A DNA stretch of 64,000 bases from Solibacillus sp. FSL H8-0523 (GCF_038051985.1 NZ_CP150291.1:2356001-2420000); one strand, 5' to 3'; positions 8,042 through 15,752 are shown, counted from the stretch's first letter. Notes: generated from the sequence alone by a model not told the origin. Made by a program: numbers and translations.

Positions 8042-9530
8042 TAGAGCCACCACCGTTTAATTGTTTAAAAGTATCAGCGTAATTATCATGCATGTTCATT
8101 AGTTCCTGCTGTTCTTGCTTCAAGCGCTTCAATTCAAGCTGAACATCTTTCACGTAAGGATGCTGGGCAATGCGTGTTTCCTCGGATAGATACGGTGATT
8201 TTTCTAACCCTTGAATGACTTCAGTTTCATTTATCAGGACGTCACGGTTAAAGATAATATCGACTGGCTCACCTTCAAAGTCATCATGTCCAGTGTTGGC
8301 AAGATGCTGGTTAATGAACCATAGCAACTCTTCGAATGACGCTTGGAACTCGGTTTCAATGCCGTTTGCATCAAGCTCAATATCGCTATACATGGACTGG
8401 ATATTCATTTGGTTTGGATTGTTAGACATGCGCTCGTCTTTGGCATCGTAGCCACGGCCGTTTTCAATGAGTGCCTTTTTAAAGAGTGTAAGGATCGCTT
8501 TGTAATTATCTGCATTCACATTAACTGTTAACGTATCAACGCCACCATTTTGCCCATCACCACGGCGGACCTTAACGGCACCATATTGCGATAGATTACG
8601 GCGGAACTCACCAAGATCTTGTCCATCGTAGTTGTAAACAACAAGAATCGTATTGCGCGCATCCTCCTGCATGTTGTTCTCGAAATCCGAAAGCATCACG
8701 TTAATGCCATCTTGTAAAGATTTCACACGCTTGATCAGTGGGATTTCCTTGTTGTTGAATTTAAAAGGAATCAACGGCACGCGCGCCCAGTTTGCCGCGG
8801 TAATCACTTCCTCGTCCTCTACATACATATATGGCTGAGCTTCATTCGTAACATCAGGTATCAAGCGGCCGTTAAACCACTCGTAATATTCAATGCCATT
8901 CGTGCTGTAAACCTCTACCTTCTCAACTACACGCTCTTTCTCGCCTTCATAGACAAGGGTTGAATAAATACGGATAGCGGAATCGACCATCGTTTGCTCT
9001 GAATCAACCCAAAACGGAATGATTTGATGTGGCGGAAAACGTTTAATCGTAAAATTGCCATTTTCATCATAGTGTGGATATATCCAACCGATACCAGCAT
9101 TCATAGCATCTTGACCTATTGCCTTTAAAGTTCGGTGGAAGCGTCTGTTGAAAATACCCTGCAGCAACTTCACATACTGTGCATTTTCGGATTCAAGCGT
9201 CAATGGCTTACCTAACTGGAAGTTTACCTTTTGGTCTACGAGCTTGGCATACTGGTTGTCTAAAATTTTATTGTTTGGAAGGTTTTTATTAGCTACTAAG
9301 CGGCCTCCTTCACCGATAACCATACGTTCACGCTTATTGATTTCTTGCTCGCCCTCGTAATACGCCTCACCTAACAGCATCCACTTACGTTTTTCAGATT
9401 CTTTAAATTTACTGATTTCTAGTTCAAGCAATTTGATATTGCTGATTACTTTATTTGCACCAGTAGCAATCTGCTCGTTAATCAATTGTGTATCTGTTGT
9501 TGCTCCCTGAAAAGGGAATAGTGCTGCCAT
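8022..9530 (-). CDS. Phage portal protein (SPP1 gp6-like)
   Basis: The 502-residue product forms the dodecameric portal ring through which DNA enters the head. Recognised by the N-terminal helical region (KWMLLGEAYYEGEQEINKRE), QKVNFQLGKPLTL, the stem and crown region with PLIPFKFNNKEIPLIKRVKS (wing), and a C-terminal charged helix. Length and order between terminase and minor head protein are standard. A clear AAGGATGATAAC ribosome site precedes the ATG. Confidence 0.9.
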   Translation of the reverse strand: MAALFPFQGATTDTQLINEQIATGANKVISNIKLLELEISKFKESEKRKWMLLGEAYYEGEQEINKRERMVIGEGGRLVANKNLPNNKILDNQYAKLVDQKVNFQLGKPLTLESENAQYVKLLQGIFNRRFHRTLKAIGQDAMNAGIGWIYPHYDENGNFTIKRFPPHQIIPFWVDSEQTMVDSAIRIYSTLVYEGEKERVVEKVEVYSTNGIEYYEWFNGRLIPDVTNEAQPYMYVEDEEVITAANWARVPLIPFKFNNKEIPLIKRVKSLQDGINVMLSDFENNMQEDARNTILVVYNYDGQDLGEFRRNLSQYGAVKVRRGDGQNGGVDTLTVNVNADNYKAILTLFKKALIENGRGYDAKDERMSNNPNQMNIQSMYSDIELDANGIETEFQASFEELLWFINQHLANTGHDDFEGEPVDIIFNRDVLINETEVIQGLEKSPYLSEETRIAQHPYVKDVQLELKRLKQEQQELMNMHDNYADTFKQLNGGGSNGKETA

Positions 9531-9543
9531 GTTATCATCCTTT

Positions 9544-10851
9544 CTAGTTAAAACTGAATGTATTGCCTCTCATATCCTCTTCAAAGGCATAGCGCGTTGC
9601 ATCAATCGTATGATTATCCTTATCCTCCAAACGAGCTAAAGGATTTCCGTCTTTATCCGTTTGATAATCAATATTTTCAAATTCCTTTGCTATATTTGGT
9701 GTACGTAAAGGGTCGATGTAAATAGCGTCTAAATCATCTAGCCATTCCTCGCCGAATTCAACGCTATCAGGACCTTTCTTCACACCATAAATTCGCGGAA
9801 TTCCAAAATCATCTCGTAATTCTGCAATAGACTTCGGCTCTGCGCTATCAGCTGCAATACGATCACTTTGATAATCTTTTTCCTTCAAACGATTAGCTAG
9901 TGTACGGTTACTAATTTTCACGCCGTATATTTCATCAAGGGCATAGATAGCATTTTTCTTTTTATCGTAGTGCCAACGAACATAAGCTAAAGGGTCTGTG
10001 GCATAACCGAAATCGACTGCATTACGAATGTTATCGAATGAAGCTACCATATCGTCTGTAATGCTACCAGCTTTAATGGCAAGGTTATCAAATGGTACTA
10101 CACCTGAGCCGATTGCTTCGCCCATGTACTCCCAACGATATTTCAAAGGCTTATTTTTCTTTACGTTTTCAGCCTCTTCAATAAATTTCTTAGATAAATG
10201 CGGATTCCCTAAATACGTTGAATGGTCTACATACGTATTCGCATAAATCATAGAACCCTCATACTTCTTATTAACCCAGCTTTGTCTACGTTTTGGTGGA
10301 TTGTAAGAATAATAAAAAGAGTAATCGAAAGGGTATGCTCGCTTGCGGTCGGCTTGCGAAAATATCTTCCCTTCCAATTCCTCTCGTAGAATTGAATTTT
10401 CAATTGTGGTTACATCATCTTCATTTTTAAATTCCGCTAATTCTTCAAACCAAACGATAGCTAACGGGAAATCTGCATCCTTAATCGATTTAATTTTTTC
10501 GGGATCATCGGCACCAGCGAAATAAATTTTATTGCCACGCGGTAAATAAGTGATTTCCAAGCGCGAATCTACAAAACGGAAATACTTTCGCACACCCATT
10601 ACATTAGCTGCCGCTTTAAAGTTGGCATAAATCGATTTAAGAATCGTATTTTGTACTTTACGTATACCTAATGCTGACACAGGATATTCCATGATGTCTG
10701 ATAAAATGCGCATTGGAATATGAAACGACTTACCCGAACCACGTCCACCTTTTAATACATAACGCAAATGTTCCTTTGCTCTTGAAGCTCGCCAAAACGG
10801 TTTAAATTGTTCTGTGATTATTTCTGAGAGTACGACACGATTTTCAGCCAT
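9544..10851 (-). CDS. Phage terminase large subunit (PBSX XtmB-like)
   Basis: This 435-residue packaging motor has a Walker A at residues 35-42 (GGRGSGKS), a Walker B followed by the catalytic acid at 133-137 (VWFEE), and an RNase H-like nuclease half with the first metal-binding aspartate near residue 280 (AVDFGYATDP), a second near 335 (IAADSAEPK) and the last near 415 (DNHTIDATRYA). It cuts and translocates phage DNA into the prohead. Its ATG overlaps the small-subunit stop (TAATG). Confidence 0.93.
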   Translation of the reverse strand: MAENRVVLSEIITEQFKPFWRASRAKEHLRYVLKGGRGSGKSFHIPMRILSDIMEYPVSALGIRKVQNTILKSIYANFKAAANVMGVRKYFRFVDSRLEITYLPRGNKIYFAGADDPEKIKSIKDADFPLAIVWFEELAEFKNEDDVTTIENSILREELEGKIFSQADRKRAYPFDYSFYYSYNPPKRRQSWVNKKYEGSMIYANTYVDHSTYLGNPHLSKKFIEEAENVKKNKPLKYRWEYMGEAIGSGVVPFDNLAIKAGSITDDMVASFDNIRNAVDFGYATDPLAYVRWHYDKKKNAIYALDEIYGVKISNRTLANRLKEKDYQSDRIAADSAEPKSIAELRDDFGIPRIYGVKKGPDSVEFGEEWLDDLDAIYIDPLRTPNIAKEFENIDYQTDKDGNPLARLEDKDNHTIDATRYAFEEDMRGNTFSFN

Positions 10852-11273
10852 TATACATCATCCACAATCACCACTCGGTTAGTATTGTCAGTCTCAATTT
10901 TGTCAGTCCACATACGGTATCGTTTACCTAACAATTCAGCAGCCTTAATTCGTTCCGCTGTTGTTGGAGGCATTGTATCATCGATTGTTTGAGCACCTTC
11001 ACCAATGCCCCGTAATACCGCTGACTGCTCTTCGCCACGTAATACAGACGTTAATAGCTCCAATATTTCTTGTTGGTCTGCAATGCGCTCGGAAGCTAAT
11101 TCTGCCATACGTTCTTCTATATATGATTTTACGTTAGCATTTGTTAGCAATCGACTCGAATTCGCTCTCGCTGTCTCTTCTCTTTTCACGTTTGGATAAG
11201 CTTTCAAATAAGCTTGCGTACCGTTACCTAACTCAATGTAATAATCGGCAAAAACTTGTTGCTTCACCGTCAT
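10851..11273 (-). CDS. Phage terminase small subunit (Terminase_2 family)
   Basis: The 140-residue protein has the N-terminal helix-turn-helix of the family (VKQQVFADYYIELGNGTQAY, LKAYPNVKREETARANSSRL) and an oligomerisation helix. It recognises the packaging site and regulates the large subunit. The ATG at 11273 has only a weak ribosome site; an in-frame ATT a few codons upstream sits better behind GGGGGTGAT, so the true start may be slightly earlier. Confidence 0.88.
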   Translation of the reverse strand: MTVKQQVFADYYIELGNGTQAYLKAYPNVKREETARANSSRLLTNANVKSYIEERMAELASERIADQQEILELLTSVLRGEEQSAVLRGIGEGAQTIDDTMPPTTAERIKAAELLGKRYRMWTDKIETDNTNRVVIVDDV

Positions 11274-11299
11274 TGTATCTTTCCCAATGGCATCACCCC

Positions 11300-11349
11300 C
11301 ATTATGCTAATTGCTTGATAAAATAAAAAGAACACCCCGAAGGATGTTT
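11300..11349 (-). terminator. Terminator followed by a short direct repeat
   Basis: On the minus strand, AACATCC-TTCG-GGGTGTT runs into CTTTTTATTTT, so it ends transcription of the small gene at 11361-11594. It is followed by AAGCAATTAGCATAATG, a sequence also found at about 11703-11722 and 12779-12797, each time after a terminator and before a new gene. Confidence 0.65.
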
Positions 11350-11360
11350 ACTTGATAAAT

Positions 11361-11594
11361 TTAATTTTTAAATTTCTTTTTCATCTCTTCACTGTGATTT
11401 ACTTTCACTGCATATATATCGGCGCTCATTTCTTCGGTGAATGGAGTATGCACAACCAATGCAACTTTATACCAATCACCATTGAACTCAGTTGCCAAGT
11501 ATTCTCCTTCAGATGGAATTCTGTCGAAATGATAGTACTCGTTAATCCAATTTACCTCTCCTTCGTTATGAAGATGTACGAAGACTTTTTTCAT
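11361..11594 (-). CDS. Small acidic phage protein, unknown
   Basis: This 77-residue protein (MKKVFVHLHNEGEVNWINEY at the start, FDRIPSEGEYLATEF in the middle) has no recognised family. The start at 11594 is fixed by GGAGGTGAT five bases upstream; a longer frame to 11618 would contain that ribosome site. It stands alone between two terminators just before the small terminase gene, like other accessory units here. Confidence 0.65.
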   Translation of the reverse strand: MKKVFVHLHNEGEVNWINEYYHFDRIPSEGEYLATEFNGDWYKVALVVHTPFTEEMSADIYAVKVNHSEEMKKKFKN

Positions 11595-11732
11595 TATTAT
11601 CACCTCCCTCCATTCCATTCTATTATAGAATTAATTGGGGAAAAATATCGAAATGAATTTTAAAATAAAAAGGAAATAACACACCATAATTTTGCTAATT
11701 ATCCCATTATGCTAGTTGCTTTACGAAATAAA

Positions 11733-11756
11733 AAAAGCCTCATCTGATTAGAGGAG
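11733..11756 (-). terminator. Weak terminator with direct repeat downstream
   Basis: On the minus strand, CCTC and GAGG arms around a nine-base loop are followed by CTTTTTTTATTTC and then AAGCAACTAGCATAATG. It ends the 11775-12437 gene. The stem is short but the U-tract is strong. Confidence 0.5.
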
Positions 11757-11774
11757 ACTCGACATTCATAAATA

Positions 11775-12437
11775 TTAATTTTTTAAATTTAATCCTTTAA
11801 GTAGTTTCTTGTAAGTTTTTATAAAATCCTTCAATATATCTCTCCGCATTTTTACACCTAATAACCCCATAATTAGCTCCGGTTTTTTTCCGTATAAATC
11901 TAAATGTCTACTTTCTAATAATAAGGCATTATAAAGATAGACCATTTTATAAATAAGACCGTTCGCAGAAAAATAAAGATATGGCGGTGAATCTTTATTA
12001 ATTTCCGAAAGAATATTCGGGAATTCTTTGAGTATTTCTTTTTCTTTAATATCTGGATTCAACAAAGTAATTGTATCGACAATATTTTGTTGCATATTTA
12101 TATAATCAACCCAACTTATTTTTTGCTTTGCATTAATTCGTTTAGCAGTACAAACAACACTTTCAACTTTTTCCGCACTTTCTTTAAAATCATTCATATA
12201 TATTTTTGCCATGTTAAACCTTTGTAAATATTGAGGATTACTAAACTTCAAAGTTTTTTTAATTTGAATGTTTGCAATGGAATATGCCCCGAATATTCCG
12301 AAGAATGTCGCTAGAAAGGTTACGAAAGTCGCTGGTTCTTTTAATTTACTTATTACCTCCAAAGACCATTCAGAGTGTAAATTATTACTGAATAAAATCA
12401 AAGCTATCACACATAGCGCAAGAATAACTTTTTTCAT
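11775..12437 (-). CDS. Two-helix membrane protein, unknown accessory gene
   Basis: This 220-residue protein has two N-terminal membrane helices (residues 1-18 and roughly 37-58, ATFVTFLATFFGIFGAYSIA) and a cytoplasmic helical domain of about 160 residues rich in charged and aromatic residues. No known domain is visible. Low G+C, a TATAAT-like box and its own terminator make it a self-contained unit between two copies of a direct repeat. A membrane-anchored exclusion or abortive-infection role is possible but only a guess. Confidence 0.65.
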   Translation of the reverse strand: MKKVILALCVIALILFSNNLHSEWSLEVISKLKEPATFVTFLATFFGIFGAYSIANIQIKKTLKFSNPQYLQRFNMAKIYMNDFKESAEKVESVVCTAKRINAKQKISWVDYINMQQNIVDTITLLNPDIKEKEILKEFPNILSEINKDSPPYLYFSANGLIYKMVYLYNALLLESRHLDLYGKKPELIMGLLGVKMRRDILKDFIKTYKKLLKGLNLKN

Positions 12438-12469
12438 TTGATCACCAAAATTCTATTTTTATTATAATT

Positions 12470-12619
12470 TTAGTATGAATGGAATGAGTTGTCATCATCA
12501 ACTTTACCAGAAATCGTCTTTTTCACAGTCTCATGCCCCGACTGTTGCCGCCCTATCTTACGAATGAAGACCTCCGCTGGTCTATCACATCTCTCACGAC
12601 ATAACCCTTTATTCGCCAT
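12470..12619 (-). CDS. Truncated CxxC protein, degraded paralogue of 14900-15055
   Basis: The 49-residue frame starts MANKGLCRERCDRPAEV and keeps the IGRQQSGHETVKKT block of the intact copy at 14900-15055. The second cysteine pair is lost; the tail after residue 37 (SGKVDDDNSFHSY) is unrelated. The loss of half the zinc site suggests a dying copy. Its ATG lies within the end of the upstream helix-turn-helix frame. Confidence 0.5.
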   Translation of the reverse strand: MANKGLCRERCDRPAEVFIRKIGRQQSGHETVKKTISGKVDDDNSFHSY

Positions 12620-12755
12620 CTTGGTTCTTCCATTTCCGAATTTGACTATCGGACTTACCTAATTCAGCAGCTATATCTTTCAATAGCGTTTTGCCCTCTG
12701 AATGTAAGTACATTTCTTTCGCTTTATCTCGCGCTGGATCTCTTGCTCTAGCCAT
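12609..12755 (-). CDS. Terminase small-subunit N-terminal fragment (XtmA-like helix-turn-helix)
   Basis: The 48-residue frame (MARARDPARDKAKEMYLHSE, then GKTLLKDIAAELGKSDSQIR and KWKNQDGE) is the N-terminal helix-turn-helix of PBSX-type small terminases, which normally continue for another 100 or more residues. Here a TAA follows at once. A complete small terminase of another family is present at 10851. This is therefore a relic of replaced packaging genes, or a stand-alone DNA-binding peptide. Confidence 0.6.
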   Translation of the reverse strand: MARARDPARDKAKEMYLHSEGKTLLKDIAAELGKSDSQIRKWKNQDGE

Positions 12756-12811
12756 TCTGTTTCACCGCCCTATCACCTCGTTATGCTAATTGCTTTATTA
12801 AGTTTAGACAT

Positions 12812-12838
12812 ATGAAAAAGCCACACCTAGTTAGGTGC
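12812..12838 (-). terminator. Terminator of the Rex-like cassette
   Basis: On the minus strand, CACCTA-ACT-AGGTG followed by TGGCTTTTTC. It closes the two-gene unit at 12846-14324. Confidence 0.7.
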
Positions 12839-12845
12839 GACTTAA

Positions 12846-13328
12846 TCAGTTCATTTTCTTTTTAGTATCTACGGTACTTGTTGATAAATTCATTATAACT
12901 CTAAGACTGAATATAAAGCCTAAAGTAATATGGACTATTAAATAAGACCAAAGTATTATCCCCATACTAATGATAAATTTATTAGCGATTGGGCCAGTTA
13001 CTGCAATAGCTAAATTTATCATTAGAAAATATAAACAATATAATATTTGTTTTTTTAGTTCAATATATAAATAATCGTGTAATCCAGAAAAATGAGTTTT
13101 CAATCTTTCCATAACTGGACTTGATTTTAAAGTTATGAGTAAAGTTAAAAATACACCATCGACGGTTAAAATACCAACTGCAAATGTGATAATACTTCCG
13201 GTATTTTCACGAATATTAGACATAAAACCAAAATAATATAAGGAGATAGGCAAAATGGATATTATGGTATTCATTAAAAAAGTTTTATTTTCCCAATAAG
13301 CCCAGAACTCTTTACCAATTCTTTTCAA
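12846..13328 (-). CDS. RexB-like four-helix membrane protein
   Basis: This 160-residue protein has four predicted membrane helices (about residues 20-36, 45-66, 93-112 and 119-143) with a charged cytoplasmic loop between helices 2 and 3. Lambda RexB has the same size (144 residues), helix number, and a similar loop-helix pattern (compare LHDYLYIELKKQILYCLYFL here with RexB's third helix region). RexB is an ion channel that depolarises infected cells. It starts with TTG after GGAGGAGG, 27 bases after the RexA-like gene, in the same order as rexA-rexB. The match is by eye and from memory of RexB. Confidence 0.55.
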   Translation of the reverse strand: MKRIGKEFWAYWENKTFLMNTIISILPISLYYFGFMSNIRENTGSIITFAVGILTVDGVFLTLLITLKSSPVMERLKTHFSGLHDYLYIELKKQILYCLYFLMINLAIAVTGPIANKFIISMGIILWSYLIVHITLGFIFSLRVIMNLSTSTVDTKKKMN

Positions 13329-13355
13329 ATTGCCTCCTCCTTTGTTATTAAAAAT

Positions 13356-14324
13356 TTATGCTTCTAAAGGTACATTTATTGCCGCGATTCTACCTCTCAC
13401 ATGTGGATATTTTTCTTTAAACATCTGATGAATATATTCATGCCCAATACCTTTTCTTTCAACCACTTCTAAAGTAATGATATTTGTCAAAGTAGGAGCA
13501 GCTAAATTTATCACTTCTAAAGCAGCTGCTTCTTCTTCACGAGCGACAATTTCCACTTTAGGTCTATCTTTTTCATCCATTTGATGGAAACCTTGAATAA
13601 CTTCTCTAATTACTCCATTATCTAAACTTTCACTTTTTGGTGCCTGACCTAATGAAATGGTAAGTTCAAAATTAATTCCTCTTGCTTGTCCGATAACTTC
13701 AGAAATTTCCCCTAAAACACCTTGTCTAGCAAGTGCATCGGCCATAGCATCAGTACCTTTTATCGTTAATTTCCTGAAAATATCAGCGCTCCCAATAGTC
13801 TGAGCTCTAGCTATATCTAGTATAGGTTGAAATTCTACTTTTAATGGAATTCCATCGATTCGTCCAACTAGATTATTATAGCGTGCTCTTAATTCAGTAA
13901 GGTATAATTCAACCTGTTTAACATTTAAACTGTATCTGTTAGATTGGATTCCAACAGTACAGAATGTAGGGTCAAAGATTATAGTTACAAACTCACCTAT
14001 AAACTCATCGTCTTTTAAGCGGATATCTTTTTTAGGTTGTCCTATTGTTTTTAATGAAGGAATACCTGTTGCACGCATTTTCCCTAGTTGAAAAGAATAA
14101 ATATCAGTTGTTGAATCATAGATCAACGTCTCCCTTTCAAATTCCGCTACATACTCTCCCACATCTATCACACTGTCTAATTGATTTCCTGTAACAGATA
14201 AATAATCAAGTAGCTCTTTCATATCCCAAGCAGAAGCTACAGTCCTATTTCCCATACTTGTTGGAATACTTTCCGGTACCATATTAATTGAAAAATAATT
14301 AAATCTTACATACTTTTTTACCAT
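13356..14324 (-). CDS. RexA-like sensor protein
   Basis: This soluble 322-residue protein has an N-terminal alpha/beta domain with LKDDEFIGEFVTIIFDPTFC, a middle block VEFQPILDIARAQTIG...FRKLTIKG, a helix ALARQGVLGEISEVIG and strand NFELTISLG, then a C-terminal alpha/beta part. Lambda RexA shows the same succession (ADDESLG/VEGDTIGF, VQIEPLMRG..., a DILKVLG-like helix, then LDIVIKP), suggesting a shared fold. RexA senses phage replication intermediates and opens RexB. A promoter, a palindrome over its -10 and the membrane partner downstream support a dedicated two-gene system. It could instead be an unrelated unknown family. Confidence 0.55.
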   Translation of the reverse strand: MVKKYVRFNYFSINMVPESIPTSMGNRTVASAWDMKELLDYLSVTGNQLDSVIDVGEYVAEFERETLIYDSTTDIYSFQLGKMRATGIPSLKTIGQPKKDIRLKDDEFIGEFVTIIFDPTFCTVGIQSNRYSLNVKQVELYLTELRARYNNLVGRIDGIPLKVEFQPILDIARAQTIGSADIFRKLTIKGTDAMADALARQGVLGEISEVIGQARGINFELTISLGQAPKSESLDNGVIREVIQGFHQMDEKDRPKVEIVAREEEAAALEVINLAAPTLTNIITLEVVERKGIGHEYIHQMFKEKYPHVRGRIAAINVPLEA

Positions 14325-14349
14325 TTTTTATACCCCCTAGCTTACTTCG

Positions 14350-14391
14350 ACAATTCCAGACAAATTGTACCATATAAGTAAAGGGAATCAA
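14350..14391 (-). promoter_or_regulatory. Promoter and operator-like palindrome of the Rex-like cassette
   Basis: On the minus strand, TTGATT (14391-14386), 16 bases, then an extended -10 TGGTACAAT (TACAAT 14369-14364). Over the -10 and start lies ACAATT-7-AATTGT (14350-14368), a possible repressor site. The promoter lies just after a terminator, so the cassette has independent expression, as a lysogen-expressed defence gene would. Confidence 0.6.
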
Positions 14392-14455
14392 ATAACATTA
14401 AATACGAACACTAGTTCTTATTTTATCATTTTTATTTCAAATGTAAATAGAAAAA

Positions 14456-14484
14456 ACACCGATCTAAGGGAAGTCGGTGTTTTC
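14456..14484 (-). terminator. Terminator upstream of the Rex-like cassette
   Basis: AACACCGA and TCGGTGTT arms with a U-run on the minus strand (TTTTTTC). It isolates the cassette from late-operon transcription. Confidence 0.75.
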
Positions 14485-14610
14485 GGAAAATTGTCGATGC
14501 TTTTATATTATCATACATTAAATTGTGCAAACATCCTTAAATCGACCTATTAAAATTCTACCAACTAAATAACGTTGCTCATCAACACCACCTCCGAAAT
14601 TCAACATAAA

Positions 14611-14636
14611 AAGTCACGCTCGAATGAACGTGACTT
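14611..14636 (-). terminator. Terminator after the zinc-ribbon gene
   Basis: AAGTCACG...CGTGACTT hairpin followed on the minus strand by TTTTTATG, directly after the stop of the 14646-14837 gene. Confidence 0.7.
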
Positions 14637-14645
14637 TGCCTATTT

Positions 14646-14837
14646 CTATTTCACTCTAAAAAATTTAATGTTATCACAAGTGTTGCAAACTATAAAATCT
14701 ACAGGCACTACCATTGAAACATCTACCGTTACTTTTTTCTGTTCATCAATCGTTACTTTTGGTAACCCTACTCTTGTAGGATATGTAAAACTTACTCCGC
14801 CACAATTCGAACATGGTGCACTTTTAACTGTATCCAT
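14646..14837 (-). CDS. Small zinc-ribbon phage protein
   Basis: This 63-residue protein has two CxxC pairs (CSNCGG near residue 9 and CNTCDN near residue 51) separated by a beta region, so it should bind one zinc ion as a ribbon. No further family assignment. A GGAGGTG ribosome site precedes the ATG. It lies with another CxxC protein in a short leftward unit behind candidate late promoter B. Confidence 0.65.
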   Translation of the reverse strand: MDTVKSAPCSNCGGVSFTYPTRVGLPKVTIDEQKKVTVDVSMVVPVDFIVCNTCDNIKFFRVK

Positions 14838-14899
14838 AATATTTCACCTCCCACCCCATCATAAAACCAAATGGGGGGTATTTCCATAACACATTTCTG

Positions 14900-15055
14900 C
14901 TACTGCATCACCGGCACAACCCTACCTCCACACGCACAAGCCTTTGCCAATGTTTTCTTAACTGTCTCATGTCCCGACCGTTGCCGCCCTACCTTGCGAC
15001 TAACAACCTCTGCTGGTCTGTCGCATCGTTCGCACCGTAGCTCGTAATTTGCCAT
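14900..15055 (-). CDS. Small CxxC zinc-ribbon phage protein (intact copy)
   Basis: The 51-residue product has CERC at residues 8-11 and CACGG at 40-44, which together make a zinc ribbon, with a conserved basic linker (RKVGRQRSGHETVKKT). The ATG follows AAAGGAG. A damaged copy lies at 12470-12619 in the same direction, so the two flank the Rex-like cassette as direct repeats. Function unknown; small zinc ribbons in phages often modify host transcription. Confidence 0.65.
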   Translation of the reverse strand: MANYELRCERCDRPAEVVSRKVGRQRSGHETVKKTLAKACACGGRVVPVMQ

Positions 15056-15081
15056 TGCCCTCGCTCCTTTCGTAAGCACAC

Positions 15082-15108
15082 AAAAAGGAGCGCTGTCTAA
15101 TGCGCTCC
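15082..15108 (-). terminator. Strong terminator
   Basis: GGAGCGC-8-GCGCTCC perfect stem followed on the minus strand by TTTTTGTG. It lies between the CxxC gene and late promoter B, so transcripts from B would have to read through or be antiterminated. Confidence 0.75.
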
Positions 15109-15159
15109 TCTCTCGAAATATACTGCTCTCATTTTATTTTGTGGTAAAAATAAGCGCTC

Positions 15160-15188
15160 TTATATATAGGGTAATCGTATGGCAAAAT
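15160..15188 (-). promoter_or_regulatory. Candidate phage late promoter, copy B
   Basis: On the minus strand ATTTTGCCATACG, seven bases, then TATATATAA; same two blocks as copy A at 5675-5702. It lies between the 15200-15697 gene and the leftward CxxC/packaging region, about 100 bases ahead of the first start codon. Confidence 0.55.
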
Positions 15189-15199
15189 TAAAGCAGTTC

Positions 15200-15697
15200 T
15201 CATCCGTTTTTTTCTACCAGTTTTATGTACTCGTCTAAAAATTGTTCTAAAATAACATGCTTTTTCAACAATTTTGTAAATCTCATTTGCCTATATAAAT
15301 ACCAACAACCAACTAAAAATATCAAAATACCAAAAAACATTAATAAATCAACAAATAATTTCAAATTATCATCGAAGGGTTCTTTGTATAAATATTGTGC
15401 GTTTAATATATTTGTGGCATTAGAATCTATCTTATCAATTTCCAAAAATCTATAAATCGTATCATATCTTACGTTAATTGAGAGAGATATTAACGTAACT
15501 AACAGTGCCATAGTCGAAAACAATATTGAACATATTTCTATTAAATTCGGCCCTGCTATGATAGCCTCCTTTGAAGCCCTAACTTCAAATTGTAACGCTT
15601 TGTATTTGCTCAAATGCTTAATATCTTTATTTTCTTTAATTTTCAATTCATCAACTAGTCTATTTATGTTCAGTAATAAAAGTTGTTCTTCAATCAA
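15200..15697 (-). CDS. Two-helix membrane protein, unknown accessory gene
   Basis: This 165-residue protein has a charged N-terminal helix region, a membrane helix at about residues 57-75 (SILFSTMALLVTLISLSINV), a short external loop, a second helix at about 113-134, and a charged C-terminal tail. It uses TTG after AGGAGGG. No domain known. It lies just after the late regulator and is A/T-rich compared with the phage core genes, so it is probably an accessory gene. Confidence 0.6.
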   Translation of the reverse strand: MIEEQLLLLNINRLVDELKIKENKDIKHLSKYKALQFEVRASKEAIIAGPNLIEICSILFSTMALLVTLISLSINVRYDTIYRFLEIDKIDSNATNILNAQYLYKEPFDDNLKLFVDLLMFFGILIFLVGCWYLYRQMRFTKLLKKHVILEQFLDEYIKLVEKNG

Positions 15698-15752
15698 TAT
15701 AATCCCTCCTTTTTATAATTTACCAAAAAGAGGGATAATTTTCATTCTTAAT

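Noticed and set aside
12609-12755. Functional small terminase of PBSX type
   Set aside because: Only the helix-turn-helix remains, and a complete small terminase of another family adjoins the large terminase.
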